Counted from the first letter of the stretch, positions 18,210-27,391 are shown. The stretch is 64,000 nucleotides of DNA from Bacteroidota bacterium (GCA_016708785.1 JADJFC010000003.1:62001-126000); one strand, 5' to 3'. Notes: generated from the sequence alone by a model not told the origin. Program-made: numbers and translations.

Positions 18210-19883
18210 TTAACTGAATTTAAGTTTGTCTTTTAAATAGGCTCGCGATGGGTTCTCTACTTCATCGACAGTGAATTTAAAGACACATGGACCTCCTCTC
18301 GTTTTATATTGTTTAAAGTCTTCAGCAGTGATGTAGGCAAATTTACCGTCAGGCAAAATTGTCCACATAACATTATCACTCGTTGGATTGTACTTTAATG
18401 ACTTGAAATTACTCGGATAGTAGGCGAAGACAGTGTTGCTATTCTTCTCGACCAGATAAACACAGGTAACATCTAGCTGTCTTCCATATTGATCCTTGAA
18501 TTGCGCTAACACCGATGCGCCTTGAGGTCGCATTATCGGACGATCACAATTCCAAAGACCAAATCCGTCGACTTGAAATGCTCGACTTACTGCAGCTGTG
18601 TAATTGACCGACTTCACTGTATATCTTCCGTATTGCGCATAGTATGCAGCTGAATCGGCCTGAAATTTTTCAAAAGCAACGCTCTGTTCGTTTTCTCGTT
18701 TTTGACGAGCATTAGAATAGGCCATAAAGTTTTTCTTAAAGGCCAATTCTGCAGATTTAGTTTTGATCACAGGAGTTACTTCTAAAGAAATTTTTATAGT
18801 GTCATTACTTGCTTTCAAGTAATAGGTGTCAACCGATTCTGACTTCTCAATTTTTACTTCTTTCCATTTTTTCTTGACAGCATATTTATGCTTTCCAAGT
18901 GGATCTGCAACTAACATGAGATAATTTTCAAATGCATCCTGACCGGTATATTTCCAACGTACATTTTTAATAAATTTATTTTCTTCAGGCGAATCTTTTT
19001 TCGGATTCAATTTTAATTCGAATGATTCCGGCCGTGATTTCTTTGAAAAAATATTTTTTCGTTTTTCTTCCATAATTGTATTTGAAAAAAGCTCTATTGA
19101 AAATTCAGGTTCAGTGTATTTGAATTTCGTTTCAATTGTATCTGAAAACTCTCTGGTTTTTTGTGTCAGACCGGTTGCTGTTGGGGACACAATATCTTTG
19201 CCTCTGTATTCCCATTTTGCTTTATTGGTATCATAATAATAGATCGAATAATCAGGATCGCCACTCAATGATGCCAGCATAACATTGATCTTGTTTTCTT
19301 TGTTGACATACAAAGGCTCGTTGTTTTTCATGGCAGTGATCTCAATCATGCCTGCAGAAACGAGTTGTTCATTTGCTCCCGAATCATATTTCATCGGAAT
19401 TCCACTCAGGAAAATATCGAGTGGAGTGTAATACTCTTTGTATAAAACGTCTACATCTCCGGTTACAACATTTCCATTCTTATCGACAAATGTTCGCGGA
19501 GGAATACTGATCAATGAATGATGATTTGTATTAATGTTCTGACCAATGTTTGCATTCACCCTTGTCGCAATGGCGGGCTGAACTAAATGTGGTATTGGCG
19601 GATTGATAATCGGTGCTTCAATTTTCTCTCTTTCCAATTTTTCAGGCATTAGTATTTTAAATGTCGGCCCTTCGGTAATCACTGAATACTCGTTTGGATC
19701 CGACTGAATGGCAATGCCGGGTTCGGGTTTGCTGTTTTGAAACGCTACAGGTGAACTGGAGTAATTTTCGACCGTGTCTTCAAAGTAGAGGAAATAGAAC
19801 CCGGATGAAATTGCGAGAACTACAAGAGCAAATAGCGCTCCCTTTTTAACTTTGGCTGATTTGTTTTCTTGATTGGTTGACAT
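18210..19883 (-). CDS. Conserved membrane-anchored protein of unknown function
   Basis: 557 residues. The N-terminus is a short Lys-rich cytoplasmic tail and one membrane helix (about residues 15-33), so the bulk is periplasmic. A core at about residues 120-250 contains SIPPRTFVDKNGNVVTG and LDIFLSGIPMKYDSG, a pattern I associate with widespread uncharacterised Bacteroidota surface proteins with a ZU5-like or beta-sandwich fold. That fold assignment is a guess. A basic region with many Lys residues lies at about 290-400. The start at ATG 19883 is the only reasonable one. It is monocistronic. Confidence 0.65.
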   Translation of the reverse strand: MSTNQENKSAKVKKGALFALVVLAISSGFYFLYFEDTVENYSSSPVAFQNSKPEPGIAIQSDPNEYSVITEGPTFKILMPEKLEREKIEAPIINPPIPHLVQPAIATRVNANIGQNINTNHHSLISIPPRTFVDKNGNVVTGDVDVLYKEYYTPLDIFLSGIPMKYDSGANEQLVSAGMIEITAMKNNEPLYVNKENKINVMLASLSGDPDYSIYYYDTNKAKWEYRGKDIVSPTATGLTQKTREFSDTIETKFKYTEPEFSIELFSNTIMEEKRKNIFSKKSRPESFELKLNPKKDSPEENKFIKNVRWKYTGQDAFENYLMLVADPLGKHKYAVKKKWKEVKIEKSESVDTYYLKASNDTIKISLEVTPVIKTKSAELAFKKNFMAYSNARQKRENEQSVAFEKFQADSAAYYAQYGRYTVKSVNYTAAVSRAFQVDGFGLWNCDRPIMRPQGASVLAQFKDQYGRQLDVTCVYLVEKNSNTVFAYYPSNFKSLKYNPTSDNVMWTILPDGKFAYITAEDFKQYKTRGGPCVFKFTVDEVENPSRAYLKDKLKFS

Positions 19884-20385
19884 GACTATGAATATTGACA
19901 GTTGATATATATAGATGCCGTGCAGTTCCTTGGCACAGCAGAATTGCCATCAATTTTGTAGTAGTCAGTTCATGTTTTTTCAGATTTGGATATAGGAGGT
20001 CCGAGACAAATAATTTACCTTATTTGCAATTCATTTATTACAATAGAATAATTTGAAACCAAAATGTGCGGCATAGCCACAACTACATTCTTCGGGTGCA
20101 TCAAGAAGGAGAGAGAGCCAATCAATGAAAAAATACCAACAGCGACTTCTTGTACTTCCCGAACGGCTTGGAAAGGGATTTATTTAATTGTAGTTAATTT
20201 TTTTAACACAAGAACACAATCCCGATAGCTATCGGGACACAAAAGACAACGGAATTTTGGAGAACAATTTCCGTGGTCTTTTGTGCACTTGTGTTCTTGT
20301 GTTTTCCTTGGTTTGTCTACACGAAGTCTACTTGATTGAACGAAAAAAACAACCCCATTATCCTGAAAACCAATATCTTGTCCCC
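19884..20385. other. Gene-free 500-bp spacer
   Basis: No gene can be supported here. It contains the inverted repeat at 20205-20303. The short frame from ATG 20064 starts MCGIA, like class II amidotransferases, but diverges immediately and is not conserved-looking. Confidence 0.6.
20205..20303. repeat. AACACAAG octamer hairpin with a nested CCCGATAGCTATCGGG palindrome
   Basis: The right arm 20270-20303 is the same as the right arm of the 63440 copy. The left arm carries the 16-base perfect palindrome CCCGATAGCTATCGGG at 20221-20236 where the other copies have GTGC or TTC. The left arm closely matches 33676-33726. Confidence 0.85.
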
Positions 20386-20840
20386 ATGAAAAAGTCCTCC
20401 TTTTCAACCCACGCGCTGCTGCAACAAAACCCCGGATCCCGAATTCGGTTTTGGCTGTGGCTTCGTCGTTGAAAGGACTTTACGATTGGGTCATCGTCGA
20501 TGGAAATTTGGAGACTGATCCATGGACGAAAATCGAAAAGTATCTGGCCTCAGGTGAGTTTAACGTTTTTGCTTCGACCGTTATGCCAGGTCCACAACTC
20601 AAACAAGCAATACCATTTTCAAAAAAAATCAGAGAGAAGTTTCCCAAAGTAAAAATTGTCTGGGGCGGATATTTCCCCTCTAATCATTCCAAAGTAGTTC
20701 TCAATTCTCCTTTTGTTGATTTTGTAATCAACGGTCCTGGAGAAAAAGCATTTCCTGCTTTGCTTAAAGAACTTGAAACAGGTACACGTAACTTTTCCGG
20801 AATCCCTAATCTCATTTTCAAAATGAATCCGGAGAATTGA
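20386..20840 (+). CDS. B12-binding radical SAM protein A, N-terminal fragment
   Basis: N-terminal cobalamin-binding-type domain of a gene running to 21889. ATG 20386 is followed by five As; with a sixth the protein reads MKKVLLFNPRAAATKPRIPN and joins the frame used from about 20420 on (SLKGLYDWVIVDGNL). The domain has the Rossmann-like order of B12-binding radical SAM proteins (VWGGYFPSNH, FVINGPGEKAFPAL, about residues 90-130). The DxHxxG B12 ligand motif is not evident, so cobalamin binding may be degenerate. The frame is lost again at 20819-20822, where one more A gives FKNESGELI. Confidence 0.78.
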
Positions 20841-21889
20841 TCACAACAAAGAAAGACGAGATCTACGATCAGGATACATTGCCTTCATTTCCTTATGCTC
20901 AATTAAACGAGTTCTACGAAATTCGTAGATATCTTGGCAAAACGTGTCTGGGTACGAAAACCATTGCTTACCATTCCAGTTTCGGTTGTCCCTTTACGTG
21001 CAGTTTCTGTGCTGTCGTTCCAATTTATAATGCACGATGGAAAGGGAAGTCTGCGGAAAATATTTACAAGGATATTTTATTCCTGAAAAATAACTACGGT
21101 GGAAATGCAATTGAATTTCATGACAACAATTTTTTTGTTTCTGAAAAAAGAACAGTTGAATTTTCAAACCTCATCAAAAAAGAGAACATGATCTGGTGGG
21201 GTGAAGGTCGCATCGATACGATAAATAAATACAGCGATGAATCACTTGCCATCATGCGCGACAGCGGGTGCAGAATGATCTTCTTCGGGGCAGAAACAGG
21301 AAATGATGAGATACTAAAGCGAATGGACAAAGGCGGAACACAAAGCGCTGCACAGATCCGTTCATTTGCTGCACGAATGAAAAAATTTGACATCATTCCT
21401 GAATATTCATTCGTTCTCGGAATGCCCGCAGATACTGAAGAAGAATCGTGGAAACAAATTAAACGCGATGTGGAATTCATTCGTGAAATAAAAGAGATCA
21501 ATCCGGAGACAGAAATAATAATTTATGTCTATTCACCTGTTCCTGTCGAAGGAAGTGAATTGTATGAAAAAGTATTAGCATCCGGTTTTCATTATCCGGA
21601 GAAACTAGAAGATTGGATCGAGCCATCATGGGAAAAATTCGATCTTCGTAAGAATCCATTGACACCATGGTTAAGTGCTGAAATGATCGATTACATCAGA
21701 AATTTCGAAACGGTTTTGAATGGTTATTTCCCGACCTATTCTGATATCAGATTGAATAGATCTAAGATCAAGGTACTGAAATCAATTTCTTCCTTCCGCT
21801 ATAAGAATAAATTGTATTCATTTCCGTATGAGATAAAAGCGATACAGAAAATCTGGAAATATCGTCAACCTGAAATTGAGGGTTTTTAA
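20837..21889 (+). CDS. B12-binding radical SAM protein A, radical SAM fragment
   Basis: Catalytic part of the gene starting at 20386. GCPFTCSFCAVV supplies the C-x3-C-x2-C cluster ligands; the rest of the SAM barrel includes FHDNNFF, GAETGNDEILKRM and the YSFVLGMPAD strand. A helical C-terminal region of about 110 residues follows. The class (cobalamin-domain radical SAM, BchE-like) typically performs methylations or ring rearrangements on unactivated carbon. The substrate is unknown. It is the first gene of the 20.4-26 kb cassette. Confidence 0.85.
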   Translation: MITTKKDEIYDQDTLPSFPYAQLNEFYEIRRYLGKTCLGTKTIAYHSSFGCPFTCSFCAVVPIYNARWKGKSAENIYKDILFLKNNYGGNAIEFHDNNFFVSEKRTVEFSNLIKKENMIWWGEGRIDTINKYSDESLAIMRDSGCRMIFFGAETGNDEILKRMDKGGTQSAAQIRSFAARMKKFDIIPEYSFVLGMPADTEEESWKQIKRDVEFIREIKEINPETEIIIYVYSPVPVEGSELYEKVLASGFHYPEKLEDWIEPSWEKFDLRKNPLTPWLSAEMIDYIRNFETVLNGYFPTYSDIRLNRSKIKVLKSISSFRYKNKLYSFPYEIKAIQKIWKYRQPEIEGF

Positions 21890-22014
21890 GATCATAACTA
21901 TGTTATTTAAGCTGGTTTATTACATTATTTCCGTTTCAGAGCACTGTTTTTCCCATTCAGCGACTTTCGTTTTGAAATTACTTCAAATATTTCATCCTTT
22001 CGAATACAATTGAA

Positions 22015-22758
22015 ATGAAAGAGGTCAGAACAATGGAACAAATTTTGAAACGGAACAGTGTGAAACAGCCTTTCCGTGCTCTTGAGAAAAGAGTCAGGAA
22101 TCTTATCTACAAACCTTTTGTGGAATGGTACACTTCAAGAGAGTCTTCGTACAAATACCGGGATATTCATGTGAAAGTAAAACCGGGAGTTTTTCATCCG
22201 CGCTTTTTTAGCAGCACCGGTTTCTTGCTGGAATTCTTTGAGTTCATAAATTTCAATAGAAAAAAAGTTTTGGAAATTGGATCAGGATCAGGGTTGATCT
22301 CTATTTTTACTGCTAATGAAGGAGCGAATGTTACCGCAATAGATATTTGTCCGCTTGCTGTGGAGAACACTAATTTAAATGTGGTTTCAAATCAGGATAA
22401 AATTTCTCTATGTGGTGGCAATGTAACAGTACTTCAATCAAATTTATTTGAAAATGTTCCGGCTGGAATTTTTGATCTATTGATCCTTAATCCTCCTTTC
22501 TATCAAGGTGATGCAAAAAAGCCCGGAGATCATGCCTGGTATGCCGGAAAAGACATGGAGTATTTTGAAGAACTTTTTTCTAAATGTAGAAACTATATGG
22601 GCCGCGATTCGGAAATGTATATGGTTTTATCGGAAGACTGCAATTTTAGTAAGATCTTCGAAATAGCTAAAAAGAATGCTGTTTTAATAAAAGCGGTAGC
22701 GGTCAAGCAATTTATTACGGAAAACCTTTACATTTTTAAGATCACTATTCCCACCTAA
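22015..22758 (+). CDS. SAM-dependent methyltransferase with NPPF motif
   Basis: 247 residues. VLEIGSGSGLISIF is the SAM-binding motif I, IDICPLAVENTNLN the acidic motif II, and LLILNPPFYQG the catalytic NPPF motif near residue 160. NPP(Y/F) is characteristic of methyltransferases acting on planar nitrogen, such as PrmC (glutamine), RsmC-type guanine or adenine enzymes. The rest does not match PrmC, so the substrate is open. The start at ATG 22015 is the first of two (the second is at 22033). It lies 125 bases after radical SAM protein A. Confidence 0.8.
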   Translation: MKEVRTMEQILKRNSVKQPFRALEKRVRNLIYKPFVEWYTSRESSYKYRDIHVKVKPGVFHPRFFSSTGFLLEFFEFINFNRKKVLEIGSGSGLISIFTANEGANVTAIDICPLAVENTNLNVVSNQDKISLCGGNVTVLQSNLFENVPAGIFDLLILNPPFYQGDAKKPGDHAWYAGKDMEYFEELFSKCRNYMGRDSEMYMVLSEDCNFSKIFEIAKKNAVLIKAVAVKQFITENLYIFKITIPT

Positions 22759-22763
22759 ATTAG

Positions 22764-22771
22764 TATCTTTA
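22764..22771 (+). promoter_or_regulatory. Candidate -7 promoter box (TATCTTTA)
   Basis: Seven of eight positions match TAnnTTTG, 16 bases before the ATG at 22788. It may drive the last three genes of the cassette. Confidence 0.4.
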
Positions 22772-22787
22772 TTGCTGATAAATAATT

Positions 22788-23771
22788 ATGAATTCATCAG
22801 TTGTGGCATCTTATAAAATTCTCCCGGATCAGGATGCCGAACTTCGTACTTCTTTGATTCGTGCACTTCTTTACTTCGATATTTTTAATCATCCGCTTTC
22901 AAAGAAGGAAATTTGTCATTTAATTCCTATCCATTCTATCAATGAATGTGAATTAATGGATGTGCTTACTGATCTTACAACTCATAACCTGATTTATTAT
23001 CATAGCGGTTATTATTCTTTGTCGCCTTCAGTTGAGAGTGTAAAAAGAAGATTAGCAGGTGAATTATGTGCGAATACTATGATAAAGCGGATGCAAAAGT
23101 TTAGCAGCCTTATTTCATCCTTCCCTTTTGTAAAAGCCGTTACCATCAGCGGTTCGCTGTCAAAAAACTATATGGATGAGAATTCCGATATTGACTATTT
23201 TATTATTACAGAAAGAAACAGGCTTTGGCTGGCAAGAACATTGTTGATCCTGTATAAAAAATTATTTCTGTTTAACTCCAAAAAGAATTTCTGTGTAAAT
23301 TATTTTGTATCGGAAGATCAAATGTCGATTCCGGATAGAAATGTTTTCACGGCAACTGAAGTAAGTTACCTCATTCCTGTTTATAATTATAATGCTTATT
23401 TCCATTTCATGAAAGTTAATGATTGGAATAAAGGATTCTTTCCAAATTTTCCTTTGCGCGGAAAAGATCTTGTAGTAAAAGAAGCTTATCCTAACATTAA
23501 ATCGGTACTTGAAAAACTATTTTCTAATTCAATTGGGGAGAAACTTGATACATTTTTTTTCAAATTAACGTTAAAGCGATGGAAGAAGAAATTCAAAACA
23601 TTTGATGAGAGTACCTTTGATCTACGTATGCGGTCGAAAAAAAATGTTTCGAAGCATCATCCAAATGGCTTTCAGGAGAAGGTTTTGAGCCAACTTCAAA
23701 CGAAGATCACAGAATTTGAAAATATGCATGACATCTCTTTGAGCAATGAAAAAAGTTCTCTTTACGCATAG
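22788..23771 (+). CDS. Nucleotidyltransferase-fold protein with N-terminal winged helix
   Basis: 327 residues. Residues about 15-85 look like a winged-helix domain (RALLYFDIFNHPLSKKEI, then a two-stranded wing YYHSGYYSLSP). From about 115, ISGSLSKNYMDENSDIDYF matches the GS-x-DxD core of the polymerase-beta nucleotidyltransferase superfamily, with the two aspartates in SDIDYF. A third carboxylate is not obvious (the segment KKNFCVNYFV could provide its strand), so activity is uncertain. It overlaps the next gene by 26 bases, indicating translational coupling with radical SAM protein B. Confidence 0.75.
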   Translation: MNSSVVASYKILPDQDAELRTSLIRALLYFDIFNHPLSKKEICHLIPIHSINECELMDVLTDLTTHNLIYYHSGYYSLSPSVESVKRRLAGELCANTMIKRMQKFSSLISSFPFVKAVTISGSLSKNYMDENSDIDYFIITERNRLWLARTLLILYKKLFLFNSKKNFCVNYFVSEDQMSIPDRNVFTATEVSYLIPVYNYNAYFHFMKVNDWNKGFFPNFPLRGKDLVVKEAYPNIKSVLEKLFSNSIGEKLDTFFFKLTLKRWKKKFKTFDESTFDLRMRSKKNVSKHHPNGFQEKVLSQLQTKITEFENMHDISLSNEKSSLYA

Positions 23772-25215
23772 CTATTTCCTGCGCTTCGATCCGAAGCAAT
23801 GGAAGATGCAACAGCCTTATCTGCCATTGGGTACGATATCGGCCGCTGCATATTTGCGCAATAAAAATTATCAGATCGAACTTTTTGATACTATGTTCGC
23901 TCACTCAGCAGATGAAATTATTCCTGAGCTCGAAAAATTTCAACCTGAATTTCTTGTCATATATGACGATGGTTTTAATTACCTCACAAAAATGTGCCTC
24001 ACAAATATGCGTGAAGCAGCTTTTGAAATGATTCGTTTTGCACAAGCAAGAAAAATAAAAGTGATCGTGAACAGCAGCGATTCAACAGATCATGCTGAAA
24101 AATACTTGTCAGTAGGAGCGGATTTTATCATCGTTGGCGAAGGAGAAGAAACACTTGGAGAATTGATCGATCATCTTTCAAATTCAGATGACGCACCAAT
24201 TGAAATTCCGGGACTGCAGTATAAGTCAACAGATGGCCTTGTCAAAACTCCTAAACGAAATGTGCTCAAAGCAATCGATGAACTTCCGACACCGGCTTGG
24301 GATCTGATCAACATGCAAGAGTACAAAGATCGATGGATGGCGAGTTCCGGATATTTTTCTTTGAATCTGAGCACCACCCGCGGATGTCCATTTCATTGCA
24401 ACTGGTGCGCGAAACCAATATATGGCAATCGTTACAATGTACATAGCCCGCAACGAATTGTGAATGAAATTAAATTTCTGCAAGAGAATTTTGACGCAAG
24501 TCATTTCTGGATGACAGACGATATTTTCGGATTGAAACCGGGTTGGACAAAAGAATTTGCAGATCTCATCGAAGCAGCACACCTTAAAATTAAATTTAAA
24601 ATTCAGTCACGTGCTGATCTGTTGACAAACGACAATACAATTTCAGATCTTGCTCGCGCAGGATGTGATATTGTTTGGATGGGAGCAGAGAGTGGTTCGC
24701 AGAAAGTTTTGGATGCAATGGATAAAGGAATTAAAGTAGAGCAGATCTATGAGGCTTCTAATGGATTGAAGAAAGCAGGAATAAAACCTGCCTCTTTTTT
24801 ACAGTTCGGTTATCCCGGCGAAAATAAAAATGATGTTCAATTAACATTAAAAATGCTTTCGGATCTTATGCCTGATGATATTGGGATTTCAGTTTCTTAT
24901 CCTTTGCCCGGAACAGTATTTTATGAAAGAGTAAAAGATCAGTTAGGAGTGAAATCAAATTGGAAAGATTCAGACGAATTAGCATTGATGTTCAACAAGG
25001 ACTTGCCCAAGGATTATTATAAAGTTCTGCAACGCTATGTACATCGATCTTTTCGCATGAAACAAGGGAAAGATGGTTTTATTGAAATGCTTCAATCACC
25101 ATCTACGATCACAAAAGCAAAGTTAAGAGGGAGTTTACTCGTTCCGGTACATGCATTGTACAAGATCTTCAATGGTTTCAAATTGAGTTCAATGGATAAG
25201 TACAGAACGCTATGA
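23746..25215 (+). CDS. B12-binding radical SAM protein B
   Basis: Intact, 489 residues. The B12-binding-type domain spans about residues 1-190: MKKVLFTHSYFLRFDPKQW, PYLPLGTISAAAYLRN, then VGEGEETLGELIDHL. The radical SAM core has TTRGCPFHCNWCAKP (C-x3-C-x2-C) at about residue 210, followed by WMTDDIF, WMGAESGSQKVLDAM and FLQFGYPGE. Like protein A it lacks an obvious DxHxxG B12 motif. The C-terminus is a helical extension. It overlaps the preceding gene by 26 bases and the following methyltransferase by 4 (ATGA). Confidence 0.88.
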   Translation: MKKVLFTHSYFLRFDPKQWKMQQPYLPLGTISAAAYLRNKNYQIELFDTMFAHSADEIIPELEKFQPEFLVIYDDGFNYLTKMCLTNMREAAFEMIRFAQARKIKVIVNSSDSTDHAEKYLSVGADFIIVGEGEETLGELIDHLSNSDDAPIEIPGLQYKSTDGLVKTPKRNVLKAIDELPTPAWDLINMQEYKDRWMASSGYFSLNLSTTRGCPFHCNWCAKPIYGNRYNVHSPQRIVNEIKFLQENFDASHFWMTDDIFGLKPGWTKEFADLIEAAHLKIKFKIQSRADLLTNDNTISDLARAGCDIVWMGAESGSQKVLDAMDKGIKVEQIYEASNGLKKAGIKPASFLQFGYPGENKNDVQLTLKMLSDLMPDDIGISVSYPLPGTVFYERVKDQLGVKSNWKDSDELALMFNKDLPKDYYKVLQRYVHRSFRMKQGKDGFIEMLQSPSTITKAKLRGSLLVPVHALYKIFNGFKLSSMDKYRTL

Positions 25216-25412
25216 TCCAGGAAAGTCCGGCACGAGCATTTTCAAAGCAAAGTTCAACCTTTGATCAGATTGAAGAGGAGAACCTCATTTTGCAGTATAT
25301 GCGGAAGCGCATCCATCAGCATTGCCTGCGTTTTTTCCTGCCAAATGCAAAGGTCCTTGAATTGAATTGCGGTACCGGAATTGATGCTGTCTTTTTGCCC
25401 AACATGGAATGA
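25212..25412 (+). CDS. Class I methyltransferase, N-terminal fragment
   Basis: Start of a SAM-dependent methyltransferase that is broken twice. ATG 25212 overlaps the preceding stop (ATGA). VLELNCGTGIDAVF is motif I. One extra T in the T-run at about 25391-25396 restores VFFAQHGMTVLATD, which continues in the next fragment. Confidence 0.75.
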   Translation: MIQESPARAFSKQSSTFDQIEEENLILQYMRKRIHQHCLRFFLPNAKVLELNCGTGIDAVFLPNME

Positions 25413-25591
25413 CCGTGTTAGCTACTGATGTTGCAAGTGGGATGATAGAAAAAATCAATTCCAAAATTGCCCCACTCAACCTTGAAAGCAGAATTTCAGC
25501 TCAACAATGTTCATACACAGAATTGCCTCAATTTCCTCAAGGACCATTTGATGTTGCATTTTCCGATTTCGGTGGACTCAATTGTATTTGA
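25409..25591 (+). CDS. Class I methyltransferase, middle fragment
   Basis: Second piece of the gene at 25212-26003: VLATDVASGMIEKI is motif II and GPFDVAFSDFGGLNCI is the strand-4 region. Removing one T of the run near 25589 lets it continue as DLTPVVEGV in the third fragment. Confidence 0.7.
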   Translation: MTVLATDVASGMIEKINSKIAPLNLESRISAQQCSYTELPQFPQGPFDVAFSDFGGLNCI

Positions 25592-26003
25592 TTTGACACC
25601 TGTTGTTGAAGGAGTTAAAAGAAATTTAAAAAGCGGAGGAATTGTTACCCTCGTGGTGATGCCCCACATATGTCCATGGGAAATATTGCTGGCATTAAAA
25701 GGCAATTTTAAAGTAGCTTTCCGTAGATTTAAAAAAGCAGGTGCAGAAAGTCACCTCGAAGGCGAATATTTTAAAACATTTTACTTCTCTCAATCGTATA
25801 TAAGGGAGGTTTTCGGAGAAGAATTTTCTTTGGTGAAATTAGAAGGACTTTGTTCTTTTGTTCCACCACCGTACTTTGAGAATTTTCCTAAAAGACTTAA
25901 AAGGACTTTCAAAATCCTGACCAGGCTTGAAAATGCTGTGAGATTTACCTATCCCTTCAATCGGGCCGCTGATCACTTCATTATTACTCTTCGTCGAAAA
26001 TAA
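25467..26003 (+). CDS. Class I methyltransferase, C-terminal fragment
   Basis: Only the part from about 25592 belongs to the gene; the upstream part of this open frame is out of register. It encodes VKRNLKSGGIVTLVVMPHIC (strand 5), a basic FRRFKKAG segment and a C-terminal cap ending DHFIITLRRK. The joined protein would be about 264 residues. Its neighbours suggest that it modifies the product of the radical SAM enzymes; this is inference. Confidence 0.7.
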   Translation: MPHSTLKAEFQLNNVHTQNCLNFLKDHLMLHFPISVDSIVFDLTPVVEGVKRNLKSGGIVTLVVMPHICPWEILLALKGNFKVAFRRFKKAGAESHLEGEYFKTFYFSQSYIREVFGEEFSLVKLEGLCSFVPPPYFENFPKRLKRTFKILTRLENAVRFTYPFNRAADHFIITLRRK

Positions 26004-26053
26004 AAATTGATTATTTTTTGTTTCTTTGTAACGCCTAAACCAATGCACTATTT

Positions 26054-26266
26054 GTGGGAAGACAAACCAAAATAGAAGAAGATGATCTGATACAGCTACT
26101 TGTTAATCGAGATAAGCGTGGTATAGAGATTCTTTATGATAATTATTCTTCTGCTTTGTATGGTGTAATCAATAGGATCGTTCAGAATGATGAAGTTGCA
26201 GAAGACGTCTTGCAAGAAACTTTCCTTAAAATCTGGAATAACTTTGCCTCAATACGACTCCGCTAA
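26054..26266 (+). CDS. ECF sigma factor, N-terminal fragment
   Basis: Sigma region 2 of an extracytoplasmic-function sigma-70 factor (VAEDVLQETFLKIW is the core-binding helix). It starts at GTG 26054, the only start codon in this frame that fits. The frame breaks near 26246; the gene continues in the 26187-26603 frame from about 26250 (PQYDSAKGRLFTWM). Confidence 0.85.
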   Translation: MGRQTKIEEDDLIQLLVNRDKRGIEILYDNYSSALYGVINRIVQNDEVAEDVLQETFLKIWNNFASIRLR

Positions 26267-26603
26267 AGGGCGTTTATTTACATGGATGGTCAATGTTTGC
26301 CGTAATCTTTCGATTGACAAAGTCCGTTCTAAAGAAATTGTCAATCAAAATAAAAACCAATCTATCGAATCTGCCGTATCTATTTCGGACCATAAAACTT
26401 CGTATGACCCAGACCTTATTGGCGTTCGCGATATAGTGAAGAACTTAGAGCCTGAATACAAACAGATCATCGATTTGCTCTTCTTTGAAGGCTATTCGCA
26501 GTCAGAAGCGGCAGAAAAATTGAATATACCGCTGGGAACGGTAAAGACCAGGTCGCGAGCGGCCATCCAACGATTAAGAAATTATTTTGATTCAAGTAAG
26601 TAA
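26187..26603 (+). CDS. ECF sigma factor, C-terminal fragment
   Basis: The remainder of sigma region 2 (GRLFTWMVNVCRNLSIDKVR, the -10 recognition part) and region 4 with a helix-turn-helix (FFEGYSQSEAAEKLNIPLG and TVKTRSRAAIQRLR), which contacts the -35 element. The joined protein is about 180 residues, normal for ECF factors of the SigK type. Its stop overlaps the anti-sigma start by one base (TAATG). Confidence 0.88.
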   Translation: MMKLQKTSCKKLSLKSGITLPQYDSAKGRLFTWMVNVCRNLSIDKVRSKEIVNQNKNQSIESAVSISDHKTSYDPDLIGVRDIVKNLEPEYKQIIDLLFFEGYSQSEAAEKLNIPLGTVKTRSRAAIQRLRNYFDSSK

Positions 26604-27391
26604 TGGATATTAAAGAATACATAAACTCAGGAGTAGTTGAGATGTACGCAATGCATGCTCTTAATCCGCAAGAAAAGGCGGAGTTTGAGCAAAAGTTGCT
26701 ATTGTATCCGGAACTGAAGAAGGAACTGCAAAAAGTTCAAGAGAGTCTTGATGATTATTCCGAATCTCATGCAAGCAATCCACGGCCTGAACTCCGTGCA
26801 AAAATATTGCAATCGATAGAATCCAAAAAGCAAAAAGCAAAAGTCCTTCCAATTCGGGAAAACAATTCTTTAACATATAAATACTTGATTGCAGCTTGTC
26901 TGGCAGCTTTGGTAGTCAGTACTTTCGCATCCTGGTTCTTTTATTCCCGTTGGAATGAAGCTGAAGACAGATATTCAGCACTGTTAAACGATAAAAATCA
27001 ATTGGCGAAAAATTATAATCTTGTTAAAAATGAATATGACAGAAATGTCAATGACTTGATCATAATGCGCGATCAACAATCGACAGTCATTCAACTTTTC
27101 TCAACAGATACAACTAAGAATTTTGAAGCCAGAATATATTGGAATAAAAATTCTCATGAGTCATATATAGATGTTCTTGCATTACCAATTCCCGACGAAG
27201 GGAAACAATACCAACTTTGGGCGCTCGTCGGCGGAAAACCTATAGATGCAGGTGTTTTTGAAATTACTTTATCCGGTATTCAAAGAGTAAAAGATATTCC
27301 CGCAGCAGATGCTTGGGCTGTTACACTTGAGCCAAAAGGCGGTAGTGTGAGTCCAACTTTGGATCAAATGTATTTGCTGGGAATTCGTTGA
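26603..27391 (+). CDS. RskA-type anti-sigma factor
   Basis: 262 residues. The N-terminal zinc-less anti-sigma domain (YINSGVVEMYAMHAL) binds the sigma factor in the cytoplasm, one membrane helix lies at about residues 92-113, and a coiled-coil precedes the C-terminal RskA domain in the periplasm (SYIDVLALPIPDEGKQYQLW, GGVFE-like DAGVFEI). It is directly coupled to the sigma gene. The trigger is unknown; SigK/RskA pairs often respond to redox or envelope stress. The downstream genes are the likely regulon. Confidence 0.88.
   Translation: MDIKEYINSGVVEMYAMHALNPQEKAEFEQKLLLYPELKKELQKVQESLDDYSESHASNPRPELRAKILQSIESKKQKAKVLPIRENNSLTYKYLIAACLAALVVSTFASWFFYSRWNEAEDRYSALLNDKNQLAKNYNLVKNEYDRNVNDLIIMRDQQSTVIQLFSTDTTKNFEARIYWNKNSHESYIDVLALPIPDEGKQYQLWALVGGKPIDAGVFEITLSGIQRVKDIPAADAWAVTLEPKGGSVSPTLDQMYLLGIR

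Noticed and set aside
20064..20140. Short frame beginning MCGIA, like the Cys-nucleophile start of asparagine synthase or GlmS
   Set aside because: Only five residues match; the next residues show no family pattern and the frame lies in repeat-containing spacer. Coincidence is more likely.
21118..21501. 127-residue minus-strand ORF
   Set aside because: It lies fully inside the radical SAM gene and is a shadow without recognisable features.
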